In this document: positions 35,238-47,255 of the stretch, one piece after another
Layout of the letters: each line of letters begins with the position of its first letter
Position numbering within the stretch: position 1 is the first letter of the stretch
DNA from: Pezicula radicicola
Taxonomy: Eukaryota > Ascomycota > Leotiomycetes > Helotiales > Dermateaceae
Assembly: GCA_003008705.1 (NCBI GenBank)
Contig: PDUO01000006.1
Coordinates: 1,599,576 to 1,663,575, forward strand
Direction: 5' to 3'
Length of the DNA stretch: 64,000 nt
Notes under the pieces: generated by a model
The model's input: only the letters and a program-made list of their open reading frames with translations
Database searches by the model: none
Told to the model about the DNA's origin: nothing
Position numbers and translations under genes: made by a program

Positions 35238-37332
35238 ATGTCTAACGAAGTAAAACCCCAGGATACCTTCATTGAAGATATTCGTGACGGGAGAACTACC
35301 GACAAGGAACTTCCATCTCTTCATGACCCAATCATTGCAACCTTTCCGGTCAGTTAACTATGTTTTTTTGATGGCGAGTTGCCACCAGTTCAGCAGCTAA
35401 CTGTGCAATAGGAGGGGGGCGCGAGAGGCTGGTGGGCCGTTGCTGGCGCTTTCAGCACTCTTTTTGTTGCGAGCGGTTTTGTATAGGTCTACAAGCGTAT
35501 CTAGGAATCTTCATTAACTAGACTTTCAGACATATGGATACGGAATTTTTATAGTACGTCCTCACTAAGCTTTGGACGATCTATTTCATATGATACCTCG
35601 ACTCTAACGGCTCTATTTTACTAGAGCTATTATTCTGAGAATCTACTCAAAGACTACACCGTCTCTCAGATCGCTTGGATTGGTTCAAGTGCACCGTTTA
35701 TTCACTCTGTGATTGGCATTCCTGTTGGCAAGCTCTATGATGGTAATTCAATTCCGCCCATGCACTCCTTCATCTCTGCTGCTGAAACTTCCTAACTCTA
35801 CTACAACAGATGGGTACTTTCGAGTCTTGATGTTTTCTGGATCGGCTCTCTATGTGGTCGCGCTCATGATTCTCTCGTACGACTGTCTGTATCAGCTCTC
35901 CTATCATATATTAACGGAATCATAGCGTCTGTAAGAAGTACTATCAAATATTCATATGTCAAGGACTTCTTGTTGGGGTACTTATTCCGTTTCCTATCAC
36001 AATCACAGACGTACACCTTGGTACTAACCATCGAACAGGTAGCTACTGGTCTCATATATCAACCATCGATTACAATCCTCAGTCAATACTTCGAGAAACG
36101 CCGAGCTCTGGCAATGGGTATTGCGACCAGTGGAGCCTCGCTTGGAGGGGTCATATATCCAAGTATTCTCATCCTTTCAAAATATCTCTAACAAGTCCTT
36201 AGGCTAACCTCACTTTCAAATTAGTCCTACTGAATCACCTATTCGCAAAGATTGGTTTTGCGTCGGGAGTACGAGTAGGTATGTAAGGTTTCATTAAGTC
36301 CCGAAATACTGCAGCCATTGGTCCGACATCTGATAGTTATTCTCAGCGGCGTTCATGATTCTTGGAATGCTCATCTTCGCCAACTTTGCAATGACAACAC
36401 GTCTTCCGACTCGCCATCGTGGCAATGTAACGCTTCACGCTTCAGATTCTGATCCTATTTCTACTCTATATCCAGAGGACATTCCAAAGATCAATTACCG
36501 AAAGTTCTTCAATCCTGCTTACATCATTACTGTCGCCGGAGCGAGTCTGATCATGACCGGTATTACCTTTCCGGTTCGTAGGCCCTCCCTTTTGATGAAA
36601 TCGCGATGAAACATTAAGATTATGTTCAATAACTCGCGACCAAAAGTTTTCATATCTACAAGTATTTGGGCAGAAACACCATGCAATTTCGTCCGACCTT
36701 GCTTTCTACGTCGTGAGTGTGTTCGTTCCCGTTAATATCTGAATCAATTTCTAACGTAATGGCCAGCTATCGATTATGATGAGCGGCTCAACAGTTGGAC
36801 CTCTGGTGTTTTCATGGTTAGCTGATTGGCTGGGCGTTCTCAATGTCGTCGTGTTCACGGTTTTTGTATCCGCCGTTCTTCAATTCGCGTTGCTCGGTGC
36901 AACAAATTCTGGGGCCGTCATTGTTGTAGGGATTCTATACGGCTTTTTCAGCGCCGGCTTCCAAGCGCTCCTTGGTCCAATATTTAGTCGACTCTCCTTC
37001 TCAGTCACTGAGATTGGCCATCGAATGGGTTTCGGCTTTTTTGTCATCGGTGTTGGCTCGCTGATCGGTTGGTTTTTGTTTTCCTTCTTATACTTGGCGA
37101 TACATACTAAATACCTGCGCCACAGGTTCTCCCATTCAAGGGGCCCTTCTGGGAAGCGAATATATATGGTGGAAAGCGGTTCTTTTTTCTGCGGTAATTA
37201 ACATCTTTATTCTCAAACTACACTATAACCTTACTAATGTAAGCCTGGAAGCTGTGCTGTTTGTGTGGCGCTATCTTCGTTCTCATCGGACGACAGCTGT
37301 TGCGGCCAATCCTCCGCACACACAAGATCTGA
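35238..37332 (+). CDS. Monocarboxylate-type MFS transporter 1, 13 exons
   Basis: Unspliced, this locus looks broken, but 13 exons join in phase: 35238-35348, 35412-35480, 35530-35553, 35625-35742, 35810-35876, 35926-35977, 36039-36162, 36225-36278, 36347-36573, 36647-36712, 36767-37067, 37126-37193 and 37252-37332, giving 453 residues. The product is a fungal MCT-like (MCH-type) transporter: FPEGGARGWWAVAGAF lead-in, GKLYDDGYFR, ATGLIYQPSI, SQYFEKRRALAMGIATSGAS, EIGHRMGFGFF, and twelve hydrophobic segments. It aligns block by block with the transporter at 55411-56884. Exon 3 is a 24-base microexon. The last acceptor was chosen at 37251 because it alone keeps the final hydrophobic helix in frame. 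Likely substrates are small organic acids or a cluster metabolite. Confidence 0.82.
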
Positions 37333-38708
37333 AGTATCGTTGGAGACTATTGGACGTCTGTAAGAGTTGAAAGAGTAGAGAGAAGTCGATACAGCAAAAA
37401 CTGCGTTACTTTCTCTTTCAATGGGATTGGAGAAGGACCTGCTTCCTAGGAAGAGATTTTAGTCACAGGATAAGTATTGATTTGTAATTTCACGCGGTTT
37501 GGAAATGCAATATTGCAAACATGTCAATCAGTGTTTCGTCATCGCAGTCTTATTGATCATTATATGCCCAACCAAATCCTTTACCACAAAAATGGCCACG
37601 GGTCTTTACAAAATGGCTTGCTCGCAGGAGGTTGGTTCCGACGATTATGCTTAATATACTTGATCGAAATTTGAAACTTGGAATTTAAATCAGGTATGTG
37701 TTTCTTGTAAACCAACCCTTTTACAGTCGGCCATAACTACCTAGTTCCCGATATAACATAAAATTTCAAATTCGCAAACACTAGAATTTTGTGGGGTAAT
37801 ATCCCTTTCTGTGTCTATGGGCCCTCCCGTCAAGGATATGAATTAAGCATTCGGGAGATTATCAAAGCAAGAACTTTACACGTGTACACAGATATTTTAT
37901 ATAATATACACCCTGTAAAACATATATTAATACTTCTTTTATCTTAATATAAAATTGGGTATATACTACTAAAACTATAAACTATATAATAAGCTAATTT
38001 TTAAATATAAATAGGTAGATTTTAATAAGTAGTTAGGATGTGTTTGTCTTAAATAAGCCTTCGGTTAGTGATTCGCGTTACGCACTTGCCACATCCCAAC
38101 TAGAGAGCCCATAGACACACAAAGAGATAATAAGTTAATTCCATCTACCTATTCGATACTTCTTAGCTTTACCTAGAGGGCTACTAGTTCTAAGTACTAT
38201 ACTTATAAAAAATTACTAATTCTCTTAACTAACGTAAAATTAAAAGTCAGGTATATGCTAGCTACTAACTAATCTATATTTAGTAGTACGTACCTATGCT
38301 CTCTTCCCCGCATAATCAAGTGCCGAACCACCAGACCGGGCGAGCCAAAGCAGATCCCCCCCACTTTCCAGTCAGAACTCCATGCGTTTTCGGTGGATTC
38401 GTACCAGGATATAGATTTAAAAGTCATAATATAGAAAGGAGAAGCAAATTTTGACCGCCACTTTTTCCGTTGTGGGGGACGCATACGACGAGTATGCGGC
38501 CAAGAACATTTCGTAATGCGGGGTGCTGGTGAAACTCTAGATTTCAAAGCTTCTCTGGCCATCACTGCACCATCCTAAATTCTTCTTATCTACGTACTCA
38601 TCCCGAGAGTATACAGCATATAATCTTTTAGATACTACCTGTCATTTGTTGGCGGTGCATCGAGTCGCAAGCCTCATAGCATGCTCAGCTCCAAAGTCCA
38701 ATCATAGG
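37333..38708. other. Spacer and promoter of the Zn2Cys6 gene
   Basis: Apart from MITE-like element D (37797-38132), the stretch is TA-rich or of mixed composition without a supportable gene. A minus-strand frame at 38269-38565 has no recognised homology. I found no exact cluster palindrome upstream of the regulator gene itself. Confidence 0.4.
37797..38132. mobile_element. MITE-like element D (degenerate)
   Basis: The first 35 or so bases (TAATATCCC, CTGTGTCTATGGGC) match the reverse complement of the last 35 (TATTATCTC, GTGTGTCTATGGGC) imperfectly, around a TA-rich, non-coding interior. Its length and layout are like the other three elements, but the repeats have diverged more. Confidence 0.5.
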
Positions 38709-41679
38709 ATGAATCTTCCAGATATGGTGGACATGTCGGTCAATACTGGTGCGTCTGCAGCATAACAACAACCGGTTCTGGATTTTCAATCTCCTAATAC
38801 GAAGCCGAGTACAGATACTGTGATCGTTGTAAACGCGGAACCATTGAATACTGAGAGACTACCTCCCGCTCAACGGGCAAAACGAGTTGATCGAGCTTGT
38901 GACAACTGTCGCCGCAAACGAGTATGTACATGTGCCAACTTTCTGTCTTTCTCTCATTACTTACGACACTATTTTCCCAGCTCAAATGCACAGTAGATCA
39001 ACATCCATGCATGAATTGCGTCCTCTACCATGCCCAATGCGTTTATACTTCGAATCCAAAAACCCGCACATTGAATAATCTCCATAAGTCATCCTCTCGA
39101 ATAAAGAGACGCAGGCAGATATCTCAAGCATCAATAAGCGATCACCAGGATATTGAGGTGGAGCCAGCAGACCTTTCGCGAGGGGCCCAGGTAAACACTG
39201 AGCGGATATCTTCGCCCAGCGACGGAGTCGCACAGCAAAGGGCTGAACAAGCAACAAGCAACTATGGGGATCAAGGAATGGAGATCTTACTAGTGCAGAA
39301 TGACTCGATGAATTTTGATGGAGATCCTCTAGAAGGCTTAAGGATGAGTGAAACCGATGGGACAAATGGAATGAACATGGACGAATTTAATGCTATGGCT
39401 ACTGAACTCCTCAGAGCCGTCCCTACGCGCGCAGGTGCGCTTCAAAGCTGTACCGGTGCAGACGATGCAATGCCGCATGGTGTATTACTTCCACAATACG
39501 ACGACTCCCAAACGGACTCTCAGGTACCAGACGAGGACGGCTCTAGAAGCGTAGTGGGTCTGCAGCATTTCATAAGTGACTCTGGGATTTTGGATAATGC
39601 TGCAGGTATCGAGTCAATCCCGCCCGGCTTGATGGTCAATAAAGATGCTCCGACGGGAAAGTTTCTTGGTATGTAGATGCTCCTCCAGCACGGAAGCTGC
39701 GGCGTCAATCCCCGTTCTCTAGCCCAGACGCGAGGCAATTTTTCGCATACTAAGAGAATCTTCTAGGAGTAACCTCTACGGGAGCAACGGTTGCTTCTAG
39801 CTTGAAAAATTCTATTGCTAGACCCGGAGGTATTCAAGAGTCCGATCTCCTGGATTATATGATTGGAGCTGTCTGCCATGTGGATGAGTTGGGACTTGCT
39901 CAAAGTTCGTTAAACTCGGATTTTCATCTGCCAGACCGAGCATTAGCAAGCCACGGAGTAGATGGTTTGTATTACCTCTGTGCTATATATTCATTCTGAT
40001 TGATAATTCTAGGCTATTTTCGAAATATCCATGTGCTTTATCCTATTCTAAATGGGCAGAATTTCCTGAATGATTGGAGTCGCTTGTATGACCTCATACC
40101 GCCAAAGCATGATCCTGTACTCTATTCACGCTTCGTCCTGATTGTTGCGATTGGCTTGCTGTGCCAGCCTCCATCGCCGGATTTAGGTTTCTCTATTGAT
40201 GAATTATGTCAGGAGCTTCACCAAAAATCATGGCGTCTGCTCCACGAGGTTCTTGCACGGCCATATGCGTCATCTGTTCAAGTTATTCTCCTGCATGTAA
40301 GAGCTGATCTCAATATCGCTGGGGGACAGTCTGCTAACTCAACTCTGGAGGTCCTATATCTCGTTCACTTCAGCAAAAGTGGGATGGCATGGGTTCTTTG
40401 CGGACTAGCCATACGAATAGCACAATCGATTGGGCTACATAGGGAAACCTCCCCCGACATGGGGCTGCCAGAAGAAGAAATTCGGGTAAGGTCACAGATC
40501 TGGTGGGTTTGCTACACCCTAGATGCGTAAGTTACCGTCACTGTCACAGACCTTGTTATGTCTAATAGCCACTTAGATTCCTTTCTGCAACGCAAGGCCG
40601 ACCTCCTGCTGTATCGAATGCCTTCTGTGACGTGAAACTCCTGCCATTGCTCAAAAATCCTAATTCTCCAGAAGATAGAGTAGTCCGACCGGCGGCGGAA
40701 ATTTATTTCTGGCACGTTAAACTTGCCCAGATCGAGAACTCTTCCTGCACGCTCTTCAGTAGTGCAGAGACGCCAGCGTCTCGGGCAGATAAGGTGGGTG
40801 AACTTGACATGGCCCTTCTGAAATGGAGAGATGAAATTCCAATGGAGTATCGACCAGATCAAGAAATTCTTGCAGATCACGAGATGTATCAGACAATTGC
40901 GATGCTTCATCTTCAATACTTCAATATTCTCCGAACTATTCATTGGACGGCATTCACTTCTAGTCAACGGTATGGATTCACACTGTGCTCGCACTCCAAC
41001 CCACGAATACGCTCCAGTGAAGCTATCTGTGTAGCTTCCGCAAGGTCGTTTGTCAAAATTCTAAACGAGTAAGTAATCATGTGTCAATATCTTAATATCA
41101 ATGTCACTATTCGCCTTGCTAATTGTTGGTAGCTTGTCTCATGAGCTGGGCAGTGAGCGAATTATCCCGATTTGGTTCGTTTTATACTTCACAATTCTAA
41201 CTAGTAAAGACCTAACGAACACACCTCTAGTTTTCATACTGATCATTACATGGCCGCAATCTCGATCTTATTCCAAAATATATTCAAATACCCGCAGAAA
41301 CACTCCACCCGGGCCGACCTTGAGGTCCTACGAGCAGGACTCTATCACTTTGAACGTCATGTACACCCACTCCGATTTAATGATCGGTTAAGGTATTTAT
41401 TCCAAAAAATGCAGACTGTGGCCACAGACCTTGTGAATAATGACTCGTCATTATATGGTGGGACAGATGTGGACAAATTGAGGTATTCACAACTTTAGAC
41501 CGTCTCGGGAAATCATACTTCAAAAAACCTAATAATATTCCAGGCTCTCGGGCTTCGAACGGCCATATAACAATGCAGCAACTTCAGAACCGTTGCTATT
41601 TGACTATATATTTTCACCGCGATTCCTAGACGGCGAAGAAGATCACGGAGGTGCAATTACCAACGAAATACCCTTATAG
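38709..41679 (+). CDS. Zn2Cys6 transcription factor, likely cluster regulator
   Basis: Nine exons (38709-38748, 38815-38921, 38981-39668, 39767-39964, 40013-40526, 40577-41068, 41133-41174, 41231-41482, 41544-41679) give 822 residues. The binuclear zinc cluster uses Cys42, 45, 52, 59, 62 and 69 (C-x2-C-x6-C-x6-C-x2-C-x6-C) with a basic RRKR block; an intron splits it after Arg49. Residues about 310-650 match the fungal-specific transcription factor domain (PF04082): LFRN-like lead-in, GMAWVLCGLAIRIAQSIGLHRE and WWVCYTLDA. The 42-base exon 7 and its two introns are the least certain part. It is the only DNA-binding protein in the cluster and so the natural candidate for the TTCCNNGGAA sites. 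It is convergent with the CMD-like gene. Confidence 0.85.
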
Positions 41680-41821
41680 TGGAAACACCCCCTCCAAAAA
41701 ACCAGTTTATCTTGATTACTAGTAGTATTATGCACTACGATTCTATAGAAATAGAGCTTGTTTCCATATTAAATGGAAATCACAAACTTCTTCCTCCTTT
41801 CAATGTGATTCTCAATACTAC

Positions 41822-42824
41822 TTACTCCTTATACCCCTCTTTGACCAGATTAGACTTGAGTTCTTCGGCGAGACTAGACACAACAATATCATCAGATAAC
41901 AACTGGCCATTCCAATGACCTATCTGTCTCGCAGTGTCAACCAGAGAGGAAACAACTGCCTCAGAATTACCCAGCTGCATTGAAGCTTTGCAGTGGCTTC
42001 GAGACTGTCGAGTAGCGCCTACTGCGAGTATTGAAGCTGCAATGATGAGCTCTGTCTGTTTCAATTCAAAAACATCTAGCGATCCTGCCGCCAGATATCC
42101 AAAAATAAATGTGTCCGTCGCGTATGCTATATTTGAATGTAGAGATCAGAAATCGTGTGTGCGGTGAGTATTGAAGGGATTGCTGCAGGAATACTTACTC
42201 ATATCTGGAAAGTATTTTTTCAGCATCCAATGGACCTCAGGATTGCCAACTCCACGATATATCTTCTGTCGTGTATCGAGGCCTTTGGCGAGATAATCTT
42301 CTTGCGAAACGGTTTTCCTATTCATAATAAATTAGACATACTCGATGATAAATGTAATAAGCTTGTTTGAGCAACCGTCTCCGAGGATCATTAATATCGA
42401 TCCCTAATTCATTAAGCACACCGATTAATCCAAAGCATGCTGGGACACAATTCGGCAGGCCGATGAACGGATATGCCACTGCAATTGCTTCCCGGATGAC
42501 TGTGAATGTTTCCCTTGGATCTCCGGAATTTTCTTTCTTTACCAGGTCGCGAAACCATGGCCCGACCAAGTCTCCACGACGCTGAGCACAAAACATAACA
42601 CTCTGCAGATATGTCAAATATGTCCACAGCACCACGCTCAAGGCGGAGTAAGATACCATTAGAGCATATGAGAAGGAACCAAGATATCCTTGATCAGCTT
42701 CATCCAACTTCTTTTTGAGACTGTTGAAAAAGGTAAAATTGTACGGTGCAGCATCTTTCGAAACATTGGCGGCTGTGTAAGAGGCATGGAAATCTCCCCT
42801 TATCGAGGGTTCGCTCTGAGCCAT
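41822..42824 (-). CDS. Carboxymuconolactone decarboxylase (AhpD)-like protein
   Basis: Exons 42376-42824, 42199-42317 and 41822-42126 give 290 residues. The protein has the helical AhpD/CMD fold in two parts. The N-terminal half contains VSYSALSVVLWTYLTYLQSV and AIAVAYPFIGLPNCVPACFG, the C-terminal half TELIIAASILAVGATRQSRSH, continuing CKASMQLGNS, the region that carries the reactive His/Cys in this superfamily. CMD proteins decarboxylate muconolactones in aromatic degradation, while AhpD types are peroxidases; fungal clusters also use them as tailoring enzymes. Which applies here is unknown. It diverges from the FAD monooxygenase across a 312-base promoter with an exact cluster palindrome. 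Intron 1 uses a weak GTTGCT donor, but only this splice keeps the frame. Confidence 0.78.
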
Positions 42825-42959
42825 GTTGATGAAAGTGTTGGAAAATGATCGAGTGAAGGATTCGGAATAAAATATTTGCCTCTCGCAGCAAGATCAATAG
42901 GAACGAAGATTATTAAGTGCGCAAGGAGTAGCATACTCTACGCATCAGAGCATTCATTC

Positions 42960-42969
42960 TTCCCCGGAA
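42960..42969. promoter_or_regulatory. Cluster palindrome TTCCCCGGAA
   Basis: Exact TTCCNNGGAA match in the divergent promoter between the CMD-like gene (136 bases from its start) and the FAD monooxygenase (168 bases from its start). A half-similar CCACGGAAGG lies at about 43017-43026, followed by GGTGGGGTTTG, a word repeated in the promoter at about 50445. Confidence 0.55.
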
Positions 42970-43136
42970 CGGATACTCTTAGCGTTTTTATAGACCTACC
43001 TGCCCACCTCGGGAAACCACGGAAGGTGGGGTTTGGATTATATGGGCTATTGCACAGCTTCTCTATCCTTTGTATCCTGTACGCTGGAACTTGGATAACT
43101 CTCCCTTGTGGAATTGCAATCCGTCACTCCCCAGCC

Positions 43137-45030
43137 ATGATTTCAAGTAGAAAATACACCGGCGATTCTTTTCTTGCAAGTAGAGGTATCTCGGCATTTG
43201 GAACGAATACCACTACCAATCAGAACGGTTTGCCCACCAATAATAATACTACGACAGCCACCAACAACCACGATTCCGAATTCCCAAAATTATCTCAAGA
43301 TGCATATCGACCGCAACCTGCCGGTGAAGTTCCTGTCTTAATTATCGGCGGAGGACCGGTTGGCCTCCTAGCGGGAATTCTCTTGGCCAAGCGCGGCATC
43401 ACCTCAGTTGTTCTCGAGCAGCACGCGCAACGCCTTGGGCAGCCGAAAGCTCATGCTATAAATCCACGTTCACTCGAGATCTTTCGCCAAACTGGTCTAG
43501 ATACTGAACATTTGCGAAAGCTAGGCGCAAGCGCAGCGGACGCTGATGCCGTCCGGTTTGTGCTTTCCATGAAAGGATTGGAAATCGGGTCACTCCCCTA
43601 CGAACGCCAGGATGAAGCAGTAAAAGAACTGACACCAGAGCCTCTCTTCAACATAGCTCAGCCAATGCTGGAGGAGTACCTATGGAAGGAAGCTCTCGAC
43701 ACAGGCTTGGTAACGATTTGGAGGGAAAGGCGGTGGCAGGCCTGTTCTGAGCTTAAGGACAAGATGATTCAGTCAACGGTCCTGGACAGACAAAGTGGCC
43801 GTGAAATACGTATAACTAGCAAGTATCTGCTAGGATGCGATGGCGCCCACGCTTATTCCCGCAAGGTATTCCAAATTCCATTTGAGACCTTGGATGGAGG
43901 ACCGCCGGCGGCCATTCACTACGTGTCGGTCAATCTTATAGTTGATCTCAGCAAGGAAAAGACTGGTACGCTCTGGTTCATTATGACCAAGACAGCAGGG
44001 AAGCGGAACTTTATTGCCTACGACCGATCCAGCAATTGGGTCTTTGTCACAACGTACAATCCGTTAGAGACTCCTGGGGAGACATTTACGGAGGAATATT
44101 GCCGATCTCTCATAGACCAGGTGAGTTTAAGCGTTCTCAGATTAAGGGAAGTAAGATAGTAAGGTAGCACTGACTCTCGTCATTCTCTAATGAAAGTCAC
44201 TTGGCGAAAAGACTGAATATAAGGTCATTGGAGTCACATTGTGGAATACAACTCCACGCGTTGCTAAATACTATCGATCGAGGAGCATCCATAACGGGTT
44301 TCTTGCTGGAGATGCCGCCCACTGCTTTCCTTCGACTGGAGGCCTGGGGATCAATACCGGAATTGCCGATGTACATAATTTGGTGTGGAAGATCGCCGCT
44401 GTCGAAAGCGGATGGGCCACGGACGATCTCCTAGACTCTTATGAGGTTGAAAGAATTCCTATCGCGCAGGCAAATTCCCGACAGAGTCGCGCCAACGAGG
44501 CCAAAATCCACTCCCTTGGGCGTGCGATATTTGGCACATCAGGAACCACTGTCGAGGAACGAATGGAAGATCCAGAATCAAGGAGAGAGATTAAGGAAGC
44601 CATCAGAGATAACGCTGATCACTTTAATTCCTTGGATCTTCAGATTGGCTTCGTGTACGGCACACCTCGTTCTCCAACGAAAAGTGTTAGTGATTTTAAG
44701 CCCGAATGTGTTCCCGGCGCGAGGCTACCACACGCTTGGGTAGTGTCTGGAGGTCGAAGAATTTCCACGTTAGATCTAGTAGGCGGGAATGAGTTTGTTC
44801 TCTTCGCCCCTCGCGGTTTCGTCAAAGATCAGGGAATTTCTTCGGGGACACCCAATATCAGGGTGGTACAACTTGGAGAAGATATCATTGATGAAGACGG
44901 CATGTGGACAACTCTAATGGGCATGGGCAGGGATTCCAAGGCGGTTCTTGTGAGACCTGACCAGCACATACTAACTAGTGGTGGATCTATGGATGAAGTT
45001 CTGTCATTCCTGCGGGCTTATTTGCACTAG
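43137..45030 (+). CDS. PheA/TfdB-type FAD monooxygenase
   Basis: Exons 43137-44120 and 44197-45030 give 605 residues. A 60-residue Asn/Thr-rich N-terminal extension precedes the FAD motif IIGGGPVGLLAG (Gly71-Gly76). GCDGAHAYSRK is the middle motif, and GFLAGDAAHCFPSTGG with LGINTGIADVHNLVWK the second FAD motif, which sits beyond the intron. The C-terminal 160 residues form the thioredoxin-like tail typical of phenol-2-monooxygenase/TfdB types (PF01494 plus PF07976-like). Such enzymes hydroxylate phenols ortho to the OH using NADPH and O2, and polyketide-pathway members do the same on phenolic rings. The acceptor (TGAAAG) is unusual but has a close CTAAT branch site. It shares a promoter with the CMD-like gene. 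Confidence 0.88.
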
Positions 45031-45184
45031 TAGTTCAAGATTGACATATGTACTAGACGAACAATACCATTATTTCGTATGACTCCAATAATAAACTTGG
45101 TAAATTTGCAATGATATAGGATGGTTGGTGCTTGTTTTGGCGGAGAACGCTTCGCAATGCGTCTTGAAGGTGCAACATCCATCT

Positions 45185-45194
45185 TTCCACGGAA
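45185..45194. promoter_or_regulatory. Cluster palindrome TTCCACGGAA
   Basis: Exact match lying 86-95 bases upstream of the DUF3500 gene start, in the only intergenic gap between it and the upstream FAD monooxygenase. Confidence 0.55.
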
Positions 45195-45279
45195 GCTAAA
45201 CCGGCAGCAATTCATTAATCATATGTTCGCCATTCAACGTACTTTCCCATAGTCAACTTCGTCTCTCCCCAACAACTAG

Positions 45280-47040
45280 ATGCCCCTCATAATATCTACG
45301 GTCAGCACTATGTCTAAATTTCAGACTGTCCTCCCGCTATCAGATTCGTATGTCAGCCACCGCTCCGATGGATTTGACTCCTCTTGGCGACCAAGCACCA
45401 ACTTCCGCGAGTACATTCCCCCACCCGGTGAGTACGCTCGGATACTTAGCCCGGCTTCCTTTTACAACTACCCGTAAATGCTGAGTAAGTCACACTCTAG
45501 GACATTCCCGAACCGCTGGATTGGATGAAGTAGATGTTTACTGCTATTCAAAAGATATTCTAAGTAGACCAAAACCAAAACAACTCTTTGGGCCTTGGTT
45601 TGAATTGCTGAAGCAACCGTTTGTGGGTATCACGAGTGATGGGATTACAAGAGAAGGTCTTTATAGCCTGGACGATGAAGGTGCCCCGACAAAGGACATT
45701 GTACGTCGGAGCCTCCTTTTTGATGGTTGTACTGTACAAGGCTGACCTTTTCTTCTCTAAATAGGTTTGCGCAGCCAGAATGATCGTTGACACTCTCTCC
45801 GAGGAAGAAAAGGGAAAGATTATATGCCATGATCTCGACAGTGATGATTGGTGATAAAACTCTCCAAGGTGGCCACCAGTGTTAGTAGCAGTAACTGACG
45901 ATATTCCGATAGGAGGAAATGGTGCAACCCTGAAATTGTACTTCATGACGTCGGTGTCCGTCTAGAGGCCTTAGACGAACGGAAGATCTCCCTGATTTTT
46001 GATTTGTTAAAAGCAAGTCTCAGCGAAAAGGGATTTGAGAAGGCCATTGGAGCAATGAGAATTAATCACTTTTTGGGAGAGACGGTCCATGCGAAGTCAG
46101 TCCTTAACCAATATAGTTACCAGTAAGTCAGAGTTCGACTTTGAAATCGTAGCCACTAACACCTGACGCGAAATCTAAGCTTTCGTATATTTGGAGACCC
46201 TTCAGAGACAGAACCATGGGGTTTTCAACTCTTCGGTCATCACCTATGTCTCAATATCCTTGTGCTACGGAGCCAGATAAACATAAGTCCAATATTTATT
46301 GGGGCTGAACCGAACGTAGGAACTCTATTCTTCCTCCCTTCTCAGGTCCCATAATCCTGTAGATACTCATGATCATGATATAGGTTATTGATTGCGGACC
46401 ATGGGAGGGTCTAGAGTTATTCACTACTGAGTCTTGCGTTGCGCTGAAGCTTATGCAATCTCTTTCTCCAGAATTGCAAAAGAGAGCACAGATCTACGAG
46501 AATTTGCATGATCCCGCAATGCCTGCGGGTCGGTGGCATCCAGCTGATCAGGTAATGTGCCTTTCTCCATCCAGCACACGAAACAGTAATTTGTTTTTGA
46601 TGATGCTAACCTGGAGGTATTAGCGTCATCTGGGAGGAGCTTTCCAAGACAATAGAGTGATCCCGTACGAGGGCATCAAAGCGACGGAGATGACTGGTGA
46701 ACAACAGTCATTACTCCTCACTGTAGTGGTTGCATTTCTCGAAGCCCTCCCCCGTGGATCATTGATGGCTCGAGTGCGGCAAATTAAGACGTACTTGGAA
46801 GAGACGTACTTCTGCTGGATAGGGCAGTTTGATGACGAGGATCCTTTCTACTATCGCATTCAGAGCCCTGTTATTTGTATCGAATTCGATCATCACGCAG
46901 GTGTGTTCTTGCTCAACGCGGAACCTGCAAAGTGCCACATCCATACTATTTTGAGGACACCCAATGGAAATGATTACGGCAAGCAGTGGCTTAAGATATT
47001 CCGCCAGGAAATGAATGAGGGTCGCATAGTTGAAGCCTAG
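45280..47040 (+). CDS. DUF3500 family protein
   Basis: Seven exons (45280-45427, 45501-45700, 45765-45850, 45913-46122, 46180-46315, 46384-46551, 46624-47040) give 454 residues. The protein matches the DUF3500 family (PF12006) along most of its length: PFVGITSDGITREGLYSLDD, WRKWCNPEIVLHDVGVRLE, MRINHFLGETV, FGDPSETEPWGFQLFGHHLC, IFIGAEPN, GRWHPADQRHLGGAFQDN and, near the end, FYYRIQSPVICIEFDHHAGV with HTILRTPNGNDYG. The repeated conserved His, Asp and Glu (FGHHL, EFDHH, HIHT) hint at a metal site, but no activity is known to me for the family. An internal ATG at 45310 is an equally possible start. It is convergent with the next gene. Confidence 0.85.
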
Positions 47041-47255
47041 AATCATTTGCTTGCTTGTTTATCAGAAACATTGTCTCATGGATATATAGTGTTAGCTGAA
47101 GGCAAAATCGAGATCTGGCCTGCTCGTGGCTATAACTCTGGAGATTGTATTGCACAAGTTTCAATTCTTAAACAAGATCTATGAAATAAACAGTGCTTCC
47201 ATCCGTGGAATATGTGCTACCTTCATCTCTCGCCCTTCAACAAGCAAAGAGACGT

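Noticed and set aside
35238..37332. First reading of transporter 1 as a pseudogene
   Set aside because: Twelve phase-consistent introns remove every stop and restore alignment with transporter 2 along its whole length.
38269..38565. 98-codon minus-strand frame upstream of the zinc-cluster gene
   Set aside because: No homology and no codon pattern distinct from the surroundings; it lies in a repeat-rich spacer.
41133..41230. A longer exon in the zinc-cluster gene running through WFVLYFTILTS
   Set aside because: It looks attractive, but the available GTAAAG donor leaves the wrong phase for the next exon; the GTTCGT donor at 41175 closes the frame.
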